Shown here piece after piece: positions 15,870 through 23,791 of a stretch of DNA of 64,000 nt. Positions within the stretch are counted from its first letter, which is position 1; every line of letters begins with the position of its first letter. The notes beneath the pieces are model-generated. The model saw only the letters and a program-made list of their open reading frames with translations, did not search any database and had not been told where the DNA came from. Made by a program: the position numbers and the translations under genes. Source of the stretch: Methylobacterium sp. J-076 (lineage in GTDB: Bacteria; Pseudomonadota; Alphaproteobacteria; Rhizobiales; Beijerinckiaceae); the NCBI RefSeq assembly GCF_022829405.1, contig NZ_JAKSXW010000121.1, positions 62,001-126,000 of the forward strand, in the 5' to 3' direction.

Positions 15870-16846
15870 GACACCAGCCCGGTCCCGTACAGGGAGCCGC
15901 GGAAGCGCGTCATCCAGAACACCTTGCCGAGACCGCCGCAGGCCGCGATCCGGTGGTGCCGGGCGGCGGGCGGGTTGATCGGCTTCAGGATCAGCGAGAG
16001 CGCTCCGGAGACGATGGTCTGGGCCACGCCGACGGCCATCCACCGGGCCACCTCGATCCGGCGGCGGGGATAGACCATCTCGTTGACGAAGGTGCGGATC
16101 TGCCCGCTCAGGAACCGGCGGCGGCGCACGTAGGCCCAGTCGAGCCGGCGGGGCGGAACCCATTCCGTCACCTCGGCCTGCGACGCCCAGCCGAAGCGGC
16201 GCTCCTCCAGGACGAGGCGCTGGAGGAACAGGCTGTCCTCCCCGCCGACGCTGTTCAGCCGCTCTTCAAACGGCCCCCCCGGCACCGCACAGACGGCGGC
16301 CGAGAACAGCGAGTTGTTGGTGCCGAGGTAGGGCGCGCGGTGGGTCACGTCCTCGCTGTCCCCCGCGGTCACGCCGCGGGCGAAATAGGCCGCGAAGGGG
16401 CCGATCTCGACGCCGTCGTCGGCGTTGGCGTTCACCGGGCCGAACACGGCGTCGAACCCGCCCCGGTGGGCGACCGCCAGCAGCGAGGCGAGCCATTGCG
16501 GCCCGCAGGTCTCGTCGTCGTCGATGAAGGCGATCCACCGGCCCCGGGCCGCCGCGATCCCCGCGTTGCGCGCGGTCGCGATCCCCGGCCGGGGCACGGA
16601 GACGTAGACGACCGGCATCGCGGCCGCCGCGGCCAGGCGGGTGACGAGGGGCTTGGCGTTCCCGTCGATGGAGTTGTCGACCACGATGACTTCCGCCGCA
16701 TGCCCCGCCGGCAACTGCTGCGCCAGGATGCAGGACAGGGCGCGTTCCAGCGCCCGGTGACGGTTCAGCGTCGGTATCACCACGCTCACCGCGAACGGCT
16801 CGGTACCGGGCATGCCGTCTCCGATGCTTTCAGGGGGGTTCATCAA
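15866..16846 (-). CDS. Glycosyltransferase family 2 protein
   Basis: This GT-A fold transferase of 326 residues opens the GT domain with VSVVIPTLNRHRALERALS near residue 20, has VDNSIDGN for nucleotide-sugar binding, the RNAGIAAARG segment, and the metal-binding FIDDDE near residue 107. GGEDSLFLQRL near 205 is the usual acceptor/base region. The C-terminus has a hydrophobic segment that may associate with the membrane. ATG codons at 16846, 16843 and 16813 are possible starts. It is coupled to the GH44 gene and diverges from the oxidoreductase gene at 16991. Donor sugar unknown. Confidence 0.88.
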   Translation of the reverse strand: MMNPPESIGDGMPGTEPFAVSVVIPTLNRHRALERALSCILAQQLPAGHAAEVIVVDNSIDGNAKPLVTRLAAAAAMPVVYVSVPRPGIATARNAGIAAARGRWIAFIDDDETCGPQWLASLLAVAHRGGFDAVFGPVNANADDGVEIGPFAAYFARGVTAGDSEDVTHRAPYLGTNNSLFSAAVCAVPGGPFEERLNSVGGEDSLFLQRLVLEERRFGWASQAEVTEWVPPRRLDWAYVRRRRFLSGQIRTFVNEMVYPRRRIEVARWMAVGVAQTIVSGALSLILKPINPPAARHHRIAACGGLGKVFWMTRFRGSLYGTGLVS

Positions 16847-16990
16847 TAGCTAACCGAGACGTTCTAACTTGCGCGGTGTCGCGACTTATCTCAGTCAATA
16901 ATGAAGTCGGCATCATGGATCGTGGGATCAATAGCCGGTCTGCGCTCTCATTTTCATCAACTTGGTAAATTTAGTGCTGTCGGGGGTGCG
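16847..16990. promoter_or_regulatory. Divergent intergenic region with AT-rich promoter-like DNA
   Basis: The 144 bp between the divergent GT2 and oxidoreductase genes are much richer in A and T than the surroundings (for example TCATTTTCATCAACTTGG and GTAAATTTAG near 16950-16975). This is expected of divergent promoters in a GC-rich genome. No recognisable operator was found. Confidence 0.45.
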
Positions 16991-18154
16991 ATGTCCGGTC
17001 GAGGCGAAAACCGCGTGCGCATCGCCCTGGTGGGGTGCGGCTACGTCGCCGACATGTACCGCTACTGCCTGGACCTGCACGCGGACGGGCTCGACCTCGT
17101 TGGGGTCTACGACCGGGATCCCGAGCGCCTCGCGGCCTTCGCCCGCACCTGGGGCGACCGGACCTTCGCCTCGCTCGGCGACCTCCTGGCCGAGCCCGGC
17201 CTGTCCGTCGTCCTGAACCTCACCGACCCGGAGAACCACGCCCCCGTCACCCGCGCCGCCATCGCGGCGGGGCGGCACGTCTATTCGGAGAAGCCCCTCG
17301 GGCTCACCCTCGGCGAGGCTCGCGCCCTGCGCGACGCCGCCGGGGCCGCGGGCGTGCGCCTGGGCGCCGCGCCGAGCAACATCCTCGGCGAGCAGGCGCA
17401 GACCCTCTGGCGCGCGGTGCGGCAGGGCGCGGTCGGCCGGGTGCGCCTCGTCTACGCCGAGCTGGACGACGGCATGGTCCACAAGGCGGATTACCGCCGC
17501 TGGATCAGCCGCAGCGGGCGGCGCTGGCCCGCGGAGGGCGAATTCGAAACGGGATGCACCTTCGAGCATGCGGGCTACGTGGTGACGCTGCTCGTGGCCA
17601 TGTTCGGCCCGGTGCGGAGGGTCACGGCGCACGCCGCCCTGCTGATCCCCGACAAGGAATGCGACCAGCCGGTGCATCCGGCCCCGGATTTCTCCTGCGG
17701 CCTGCTGGAATTCGACGGGGGCATCGTCGCCCGCGTCACGAATTCCATCGTGGCGCCCTACGATCACCGCCTGCGGATCGTCGGCGACGGGGGCGTCCTC
17801 CAAGTCGAGGAGCCGTGGGACTTCGCCGGCCCCGTGAGGTTGAAGCGGACGGCCACGACCCGCCTGGACAGGCTGCTGGAGCGGCGCTTCCCCGGCCGCC
17901 GGGGGAAGGTGGTGCCGGCGGCGCGGCCGGTGCCGTTCCGCGGCGGGCGGGGCAAGCCGACGATGGACTTCATGCGCGGCGTGCGGGACTTCGCCGACGC
18001 CGTCGCCGGAGACCGGCCCCCCCGGATGGATGCGGACCTCGCCGTCCACATCACCGAGGTGACCGAGATGCTGCAACACCCCGAACGCTTCCCGCGCCCC
18101 GCGACCGTCTCGTCGCAGGTCGGGGCGATGCGGCCGATGGACTGGGCGCTCTGA
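16991..18154 (+). CDS. Gfo/Idh/MocA family NAD(P)-dependent oxidoreductase
   Basis: A 387-residue sugar dehydrogenase/oxidoreductase of the Gfo/Idh/MocA family. The Rossmann motif LVGCGYVADMYR is at residues 12-23, YSEKPLG with the catalytic lysine near residue 100, and HAGYVVTLLVAMFG near 197 in the substrate domain. In polysaccharide loci such proteins typically modify a nucleotide-linked sugar or a free sugar. The upstream in-frame extension to 16901 is AT-rich promoter sequence, so ATG 16991 was chosen. It is followed 27 bp later by the DUF6492 gene on the same strand. Confidence 0.9.
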   Translation: MSGRGENRVRIALVGCGYVADMYRYCLDLHADGLDLVGVYDRDPERLAAFARTWGDRTFASLGDLLAEPGLSVVLNLTDPENHAPVTRAAIAAGRHVYSEKPLGLTLGEARALRDAAGAAGVRLGAAPSNILGEQAQTLWRAVRQGAVGRVRLVYAELDDGMVHKADYRRWISRSGRRWPAEGEFETGCTFEHAGYVVTLLVAMFGPVRRVTAHAALLIPDKECDQPVHPAPDFSCGLLEFDGGIVARVTNSIVAPYDHRLRIVGDGGVLQVEEPWDFAGPVRLKRTATTRLDRLLERRFPGRRGKVVPAARPVPFRGGRGKPTMDFMRGVRDFADAVAGDRPPRMDADLAVHITEVTEMLQHPERFPRPATVSSQVGAMRPMDWAL

Positions 18155-18181
18155 CGGGCCCGGACGAGGAAGCCACCGACG

Positions 18182-19078
18182 ATGGACCGCGCGACGCCGC
18201 CGACCCTGATCACCCTGTCCTTCGCGGGCGATTTCGAGTGCTGCCGCCTCCTCTGCGAGACGGCGGACCGCTTCGCCCCCGCCGGGGCGGCGCACCTCCT
18301 GGCGGTGCCGGCGGCCGACATCCCCCTGTTCCGGCCGCTCGCCGGCGGGCGACGGGCCCTCGTGCCGCAGGAGGACCTTCTGCCGGGCTGGCTGCGCAAA
18401 CTGCCCCTGCCGGGGCCGGAATGGCGGCGGCGCCTCAGGCTGCCACGGCGCAACGTCTACGTCTCGTTCAGGGGGCGGCCGGTCCGGGGCTGGATCGCCC
18501 AGCAGATCATGAAGCTCAACGCCGCCGCGGGCGCGGCCACGGACACGGTGCTCCACCTCGACAGCGACACCGCCTTCGTCCGCCCCCTGCCGGCCGGCGC
18601 CCTGAGCGCGGACGGGGGCGTGCGCCTCGCCCGGTTCCCCGGCGCGGCCGACGATCCCATGCACGCCCCCTGGCATAGGGCGGCCTCGGCGCTGCTGGGC
18701 CTGGAGCCCTCGGCGTATCACGGGGCCGACTACATCGATCAGTTCGTGACGTGGCGGCGGGCCAACGTTCGCGGCCTGCTGGAGCGGATCGGCCAGACCA
18801 CCGGCCGCGACCCCATCGAGGCCCTGGCCGGCACCCGCGATTTCTCCGAGTACATCCTCTACGGCGTCTATTGCGACAAGGTGCTCGGACTGGCCGCCGC
18901 CGGCCACGTCCCGAGCGAGGCCAGCCTGTGCGAGACCGTCTGGTCCGAGGGAGGCGCAATCCCCGAGGTCGGGCCGGGCCGCTACGGGCTCGGCATCCAG
19001 TCGACCATCCCCCTCTCGCCGGAGGCGCGGCGCACGATCGTGGCGCAGGCGATCGGGCGCGCGGATGTGTCGTCCTAG
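18182..19078 (+). CDS. DUF6492 family protein (glycosyltransferase-like)
   Basis: A 298-residue protein that appears to belong to DUF6492, a family seen in alphaproteobacterial polysaccharide loci with no assigned activity. A GT-A-like core is suggested by TLSFAGDFECCRLLCETADR at the N-terminus, VRGWIAQQIMKLNAA near residue 105, and HLDSDTAFVRP near 126, where DSD could bind a metal ion as in DXD transferases. SEYILYGVYCDKVLG follows near 223. It is probably co-transcribed with the oxidoreductase, and its stop codon overlaps that of the convergent WecG/TagA gene. Confidence 0.75.
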   Translation: MDRATPPTLITLSFAGDFECCRLLCETADRFAPAGAAHLLAVPAADIPLFRPLAGGRRALVPQEDLLPGWLRKLPLPGPEWRRRLRLPRRNVYVSFRGRPVRGWIAQQIMKLNAAAGAATDTVLHLDSDTAFVRPLPAGALSADGGVRLARFPGAADDPMHAPWHRAASALLGLEPSAYHGADYIDQFVTWRRANVRGLLERIGQTTGRDPIEALAGTRDFSEYILYGVYCDKVLGLAAAGHVPSEASLCETVWSEGGAIPEVGPGRYGLGIQSTIPLSPEARRTIVAQAIGRADVSS

Positions 19079-19878
19079 GCGTCCGGTGACCGGACGCCGC
19101 GGCGGTACTCCCAGACCAGCCGGAAGATGCGCGGCCCGTCGATGAGGTAGCGCCGGGCGAGGCGCGTCGGCTCGCAGGCGAGGCGGAACAGCCATTCGAG
19201 GTTCAGGGCGCGGAACACCGCCGGGGCGCGGGGGCGGTCGCCTACCAGGAATTCGAGGCCGGCGCCGATGCACAGCCCGACCCCCTGGGCGCGCCCGCGC
19301 TGGGCCACGGCGGCGGCGAGGATCTCCTGCTGGGGCGACCCGACGGCCAGGATCACGAAGCGCGCCGGCTGGGCCTCGATCGCCTCCACCGTCGCGGCGA
19401 GCTTGGCCGGGTCCTTGCGCAGGCCCATGGGCGGGCGGATCTGCGCGACCCGCGTCAGGCCGCAGAGGGAGGCGACCGCCTGCGCGAGCCCGTCGCCGCC
19501 GCCGACGATCAGGATGGGCGTGTCCGCCGCGAGGTCCGGGTGCGTGAGCAGCGCCGCCACGAGGTCCGAGCCGGGCACGGCCGGCAGGTCGATGGCGCAG
19601 GTCCGGGCGAGCTGGGTGAGGATCCGGCTGTCGTTGATGCACAACCACGCCTCCCGGTAGAGCCGGGCGATCGCGGGGTCGTCGGCGATCCGGATCATGT
19701 GATCGACGTTGGGCGTGACGAGGTAGCGGAACCGGTCCCCCGCCGGCACCGAGAGCAGGGCGGCGAGCGTCCCGGCCTGGTCGAGCCTGTCGAAGGGCAG
19801 GTCGAGGAAGCTCGTGCGCGGCGACGGCCGGGCGGCCTCGGCCGTCTGGGAAAGGGCCGGCTCGGCGATGCTGGACAT
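19075..19878 (-). CDS. WecG/TagA/CpsF family glycosyltransferase
   Basis: A 267-residue GT26-type transferase, the family that adds the second sugar (for example N-acetylmannosaminuronate or N-acetylmannosamine) to a lipid-linked primer. The conserved TPNVDHMIRIADDP lies near residue 58 with LCINDSR soon after, then GGGDGLAQAVASLCG and VGSPQQEILAA near 170, and GAGLEFLVGDRPRAP. ATG 19878 was chosen; the upstream open frame runs into the intergenic hairpin. It is downstream of the epimerase gene on the same strand and overlaps the convergent DUF6492 gene by 4 bp. Confidence 0.9.
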   Translation of the reverse strand: MSSIAEPALSQTAEAARPSPRTSFLDLPFDRLDQAGTLAALLSVPAGDRFRYLVTPNVDHMIRIADDPAIARLYREAWLCINDSRILTQLARTCAIDLPAVPGSDLVAALLTHPDLAADTPILIVGGGDGLAQAVASLCGLTRVAQIRPPMGLRKDPAKLAATVEAIEAQPARFVILAVGSPQQEILAAAVAQRGRAQGVGLCIGAGLEFLVGDRPRAPAVFRALNLEWLFRLACEPTRLARRYLIDGPRIFRLVWEYRRGVRSPDA

Positions 19879-19917
19879 CCTGTCGTCCCTCGGCTGGGCG
19901 ATGCGTGTGCGGCAGCG

Positions 19918-19932
19918 GGACGGTCCGTCCCG
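19918..19932. terminator. Short hairpin between epimerase and WecG genes
   Basis: The inverted repeat GGGACGGTCCGTCCC forms a 7-bp GC stem with a one-base centre in the 107-bp gap. No T-run follows, so it could be an attenuating hairpin, a processing site or an operator rather than a full terminator. Confidence 0.35.
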
Positions 19933-19985
19933 TTCAGGACCATCACCCCCGCCGTGATGGGCCGTATCCTGCAGGCGGCGGGCCA

Positions 19986-20957
19986 TCAGGGCAGGGCGTC
20001 GGCCAAGCCCTCCGCGAGGCGGATCGCGGGGCGGAATCCGAAGTCGGTCCGGGCGCGGGCGGTGTCGTACCGGGCGGCCCTGGCGAACAGGCGCAGCTCG
20101 CCCGACGCCGGGACGAGGCGCAGGGACCGGGGCGCGGGCAGGTGCAGCCGCCCCATCGCCTTGGCCGGCACCGCCAGGACGCGGAGGAGCGCGAGCCGCC
20201 CCGGCGGGAGGCGGCGCGGCGCCGGCAGTCCCGCGCGGCCGGCCAGCGCCGCGAAATAGGCGTTCCAGGTCGGCGTGTCCGGCCCCACGAGGTTGGCCGC
20301 CAGGAGCCGGGCGCCCGACCCGTTGAGGGCGGCCAGGGCGCAGCGGACCGCCTCGGCCACATCGCCGATGTGGACCAGCGCGGCGATCCCCTCGCCGCGG
20401 GGGCCGAGATCCCCGAGCACGCCGGCCCGCAGGGCGGCGGCCGGCCTGTCCACCCACAGGACGCTCCCGCGCCCGTAGACGATGCCGGGCCGCAGGATCG
20501 CCGCGCGCCGGCCGGGCCGGGCCGCGATCCAGGCCCGCAGGATCGCCTCGCAGGCGCGCTTGGCCGCGCAATAGGGATCGTCGGGGGCGGCGGTGGCGGG
20601 CGGGGCGTCCGGCTCGCCGATGCGGCCCTCCTCGGGGCCGTAGACGGCGATGGAGCTGAGATGGACGACCCGGTCGATGCCGGCCCGCTCCGCCGCGGCG
20701 AGGAGGGCGCGGAGCTGGTCCGGCATCGCGGCGGCGCTCCTCCCCCCGGCGTGGATGATCGCGGAGGCGCCCGCGCAGGCGGCGTCGAGGCTGCGCGCCT
20801 CGTCGAGGTCGCAGCGCACGGTGCCTTCGGCCGGCGAGCGGCCCTCCGGCAGCCGGTGCAGCCCGGCCCGGAGGGGAACGCCGGTCTCGGCCAGCCGGGC
20901 CACCACGGCCCGGCCGATGAACCCGCCCGCGCCGGTGACGAGGACCGGGCCGGTCAT
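19986..20957 (-). CDS. NAD-dependent epimerase/dehydratase (extended SDR)
   Basis: A 323-residue short-chain dehydrogenase of the sugar epimerase type. VLVTGAGGFIGRAVVARL is the N-terminal NAD-binding motif, LSSIAVYGPEEGR near residue 105 contains the catalytic serine region, and YCAAKRACE near residue 128 supplies Tyr and Lys of the YxxxK pair. The C-terminal third shows Arg/Pro-rich loops typical of nucleotide-sugar binding. Its start overlaps the flippase stop (ATGA). It probably makes an activated sugar for the repeat unit; the exact sugar cannot be told. Confidence 0.88.
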   Translation of the reverse strand: MTGPVLVTGAGGFIGRAVVARLAETGVPLRAGLHRLPEGRSPAEGTVRCDLDEARSLDAACAGASAIIHAGGRSAAAMPDQLRALLAAAERAGIDRVVHLSSIAVYGPEEGRIGEPDAPPATAAPDDPYCAAKRACEAILRAWIAARPGRRAAILRPGIVYGRGSVLWVDRPAAALRAGVLGDLGPRGEGIAALVHIGDVAEAVRCALAALNGSGARLLAANLVGPDTPTWNAYFAALAGRAGLPAPRRLPPGRLALLRVLAVPAKAMGRLHLPAPRSLRLVPASGELRLFARAARYDTARARTDFGFRPAIRLAEGLADALP

Positions 20958-22417
20958 CGGGCGTCGGCCAGGGCGGCGCGTCCGATCAACGGGCGGATCC
21001 TGTCCACCAGGGAATTGAAGCTCGCCCGGCTGATGAGGAACAGCAGCGGGATGTAGATCAGAACCCCGGCCGGGATCGCGATCAGCAGGGCGACGACCTG
21101 GCCGTGCGAGTCGGCGAGGCGGATGCCGAGCCACGCCACGATCACCGCCATCGTCGCCGCGGCCAGCCACACGCCGGAGAGCCGCCGCAGGAGCGGCCAG
21201 GGCGACAGGCCGATCAGCGGCCCGTTGACCAGGACGGTGGTGGCGGTCAGCGCGAAGTCGCCCGCGAGCCGCGCCAGCCCGATGGTCGCCGGATGCATCC
21301 CCGCCGTCGCCACCAGGGTCGCGGCGAGGGTCACGAGGGCGACGGTGTAGGACAGCAGCACACTCTGCGGCCGTCCGCTGGCCGAGAGGGCGGTCTGCAC
21401 CACCTGCGAGGGCAGGGCGAGGAGGCCGCCGGCGGCCAGTGCCGCCGCGATCGGCTCGGCGGTGGTCCAGCCCGGACCGGCCATCAGCGGCACGACGAGG
21501 GGGCTCACGGCGGCCAGCCCCATCATGGTCGGGGCCACGAGGGCGGAGCTCTCCCGCGCGATCTCCGCCGCGGCCTCGCCGACATTCTCCTTGGATTGGG
21601 CGCTGCCGCGGAAATGCGGGAAGCACAGGTTGTGCGTCACGGCGACGATGGCCCCCCGCACCGGCTCGATCAGCCGCATGGCGATGTTGAGGTAGCCGAG
21701 CACCGTCAGCCCGAACAGGGCGCCCACGAGGGTGTTGTAGACGACGTATGTCGCGTTCTCCACGACCCGGGCGGCGAGCACCAGCCCGGCGAAGCGGTTG
21801 AACCGGCGCAGGCGGCCCCACGACCAGACCGGCCGCACGGCGAGGCCGAGCATCCAGAACAGGCTGGCCGCGCTGGTGAAGACGAGGACGATGCGCAGGG
21901 TCACGAGGGCCCAGATCCCCGCCCCGGCGAAGCCCAGGGCGATGGCCGCCGCCGCCCCGAAGAGGTGGCCGATGATGCTCGACGCGTTGATGATGTAGAA
22001 CGCCTTCCGCCGCCGGGCGACGGCGGTGGCCAGCGTCATCGGCCCCTGGGCGATCAGGAGCAGGCCCGTGGCCGGCAGGAGCAGGCCGAGGTCGTCGCGA
22101 CCGTAGACGTGGTCGAGCAGCAGGCCGACCGGCACGCACAGGGCGAGGAAGCCGAACGCCGCCGCCGTCGAGACGGCGAGCACCGCCCCGAGGTCGGCCC
22201 TCCGCACGACCTTGGCCTGGGTCAGCGCCTCCTCGTAGGGCGTCCCCACCGCCATGGAGAAGGCGGTGACGATGCTGAGCGTGAGGGCGGTGGCGCCGAA
22301 ATCCCCCGGCGGAAGGGTGCGGGCGAGGAAGGCGGTCGTGGCGGACAGGATGACGAGCCGTCCCGCCGCGTCGGCGAGTCCGGCCCCGATCCAGCCGCCG
22401 ATCCGGCGGATCGTCAT
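20954..22417 (-). CDS. Polysaccharide flippase (Wzx-like, MOP superfamily)
   Basis: A 487-residue integral membrane protein with about 12 hydrophobic helices and few charged loops. The N-terminal RLVILSATTAFLARTLPPGDFG resembles the start of oligosaccharide flippases of the polysaccharide transporter family. These move lipid-linked repeat units across the inner membrane to the polymerase. Genes on both sides overlap by 4 bp: epimerase downstream and O-antigen ligase upstream. This places flipping, ligation/polymerisation and length control in one operon on the minus strand. Confidence 0.88.
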   Translation of the reverse strand: MTIRRIGGWIGAGLADAAGRLVILSATTAFLARTLPPGDFGATALTLSIVTAFSMAVGTPYEEALTQAKVVRRADLGAVLAVSTAAAFGFLALCVPVGLLLDHVYGRDDLGLLLPATGLLLIAQGPMTLATAVARRRKAFYIINASSIIGHLFGAAAAIALGFAGAGIWALVTLRIVLVFTSAASLFWMLGLAVRPVWSWGRLRRFNRFAGLVLAARVVENATYVVYNTLVGALFGLTVLGYLNIAMRLIEPVRGAIVAVTHNLCFPHFRGSAQSKENVGEAAAEIARESSALVAPTMMGLAAVSPLVVPLMAGPGWTTAEPIAAALAAGGLLALPSQVVQTALSASGRPQSVLLSYTVALVTLAATLVATAGMHPATIGLARLAGDFALTATTVLVNGPLIGLSPWPLLRRLSGVWLAAATMAVIVAWLGIRLADSHGQVVALLIAIPAGVLIYIPLLFLISRASFNSLVDRIRPLIGRAALADAR

Positions 22418-23778
22418 GTCGGCTCCCGTGTGGGCTCGCGGCGGAAGGCCAGCAGGCTGATGAGGATGGAGACGTTGGCGAGCACCTGCCCGCGCATCCA
22501 GAGGCTCGACTCGGTGGCGTTGTGGACCAGCACCACGAGGGCGATGACGAGGAAGGTCGCCGCCGCCACCGCGTCCGGGCGGGGGGTGCGGCGGGAGAAC
22601 AGTTTCACGGCCAGGGCGAAGATGGTGAGGAGCTGGGCCAGCACGGCGAAGGCGACCGCAGGGGCGCCCCCCTGGAGGCGCAGGTCGAGGTAGCCGTTAT
22701 GCGCCTCGTTGATCACCACGTCGGCCCGTTCTCCGATCTTGAGGGTGGCGAGCCAGGAGCCGGGCGGCGCCCGCAGCAATGGGTCGTTGGCGTCGCCCAC
22801 GTCCCAGAACGAGCCGAATCCGTACCCCGTCCAGGGCCGCCGCGCGATCTCCGAGGCCGCGAAATCCCAGATCTGCGTCCGGCCGGTGAAGCTCGCGTCG
22901 TTGCCGGGGGTGAGGAGCCCGACGAAGTCGCCGCCGAACGCCGTCACGCCGAGATAGGTCACCGCCACCGCACCCGCGCCCATGAGGGTGAGGGCCAGCG
23001 CCGCCGCCGGGCCCATCCGCCGGAGCAGGAGCATGCCCGGCAGCAGGGCGGCGCCGAGCAGGGCCAGCATCATCGAGGTCTTGCTCTTGGTGAGCACGAG
23101 GAAGGCGAAGGCGGCCACCGTGAAGGCGAGGCCGGCGAAGACCCGCCCCGGGCGCGGGGCGGCGCAGGTCCAGCCGATGCCGACGATCACCGCGAGCATC
23201 GCCACGAGGCCCGCCACGTTCTTCTGCTGGTGGTAGCCGCGCACGCCGATCTCGGTGAACGCGAAGGCCGGATTGAGGGCCGTCACCGCGAGGTCCCCGG
23301 CGATCACCACGACGAGGATGCCCGCCATCAGGCCGAGCGTCCGCCGGAGCGGGCCGATGCCGGCGGCGATGGCCAGGGCGATCAGGCAGAGGAACACCAT
23401 GACGCTGACGCGCCGCACGGCGATGTCCGGGAATGCCGCCCAGGACACGCTGGCGCAGAACCAGCCGAGCACGAGCCAGACCGGCCAGGAGCGCATCAGC
23501 AGGGGCAGCACCACCCGGCGGCGGCGGACGATCTCGACCAGGGCGATCCCGGTCATCCCGAGCACCGCGAGGCGTTCGGTGGCGTTGCCGTCGCCGGAGG
23601 TGATGGCGCTGGCATCGCTCATCGGCATCACGCCGATGAACATGTAGGCCAGGAAAGCGAGGTAGAGGGCGGAGGGCAGGACCCGCAGGAACCACGGCGC
23701 GTGCCGGGGCCGCCTTGCCGCGGGGGCCAGGGCCGACAGGTCCTGGAGCGACGCCCGGTGCGAAAGCGCCGTGCTCAC
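22414..23778 (-). CDS. O-antigen ligase/polymerase family membrane protein
   Basis: A 454-residue membrane protein with about a dozen helices and one larger periplasmic loop. The loop contains SFTGRTQIWDFAASEIARRP and YGFGSFW near residues 290-325, followed by NEAHNGYLDLRLQGG, the WaaL/Wzy-type signature (RTxxW and HNxYL). It would polymerise or ligate repeat units on the periplasmic face. The stop overlaps the flippase start, and the gene lies 13 bp after the co-polymerase gene. Confidence 0.9.
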   Translation of the reverse strand: MSTALSHRASLQDLSALAPAARRPRHAPWFLRVLPSALYLAFLAYMFIGVMPMSDASAITSGDGNATERLAVLGMTGIALVEIVRRRRVVLPLLMRSWPVWLVLGWFCASVSWAAFPDIAVRRVSVMVFLCLIALAIAAGIGPLRRTLGLMAGILVVVIAGDLAVTALNPAFAFTEIGVRGYHQQKNVAGLVAMLAVIVGIGWTCAAPRPGRVFAGLAFTVAAFAFLVLTKSKTSMMLALLGAALLPGMLLLRRMGPAAALALTLMGAGAVAVTYLGVTAFGGDFVGLLTPGNDASFTGRTQIWDFAASEIARRPWTGYGFGSFWDVGDANDPLLRAPPGSWLATLKIGERADVVINEAHNGYLDLRLQGGAPAVAFAVLAQLLTIFALAVKLFSRRTPRPDAVAAATFLVIALVVLVHNATESSLWMRGQVLANVSILISLLAFRREPTREPT

Positions 23779-23791
23779 GGGGAGGATGCGC

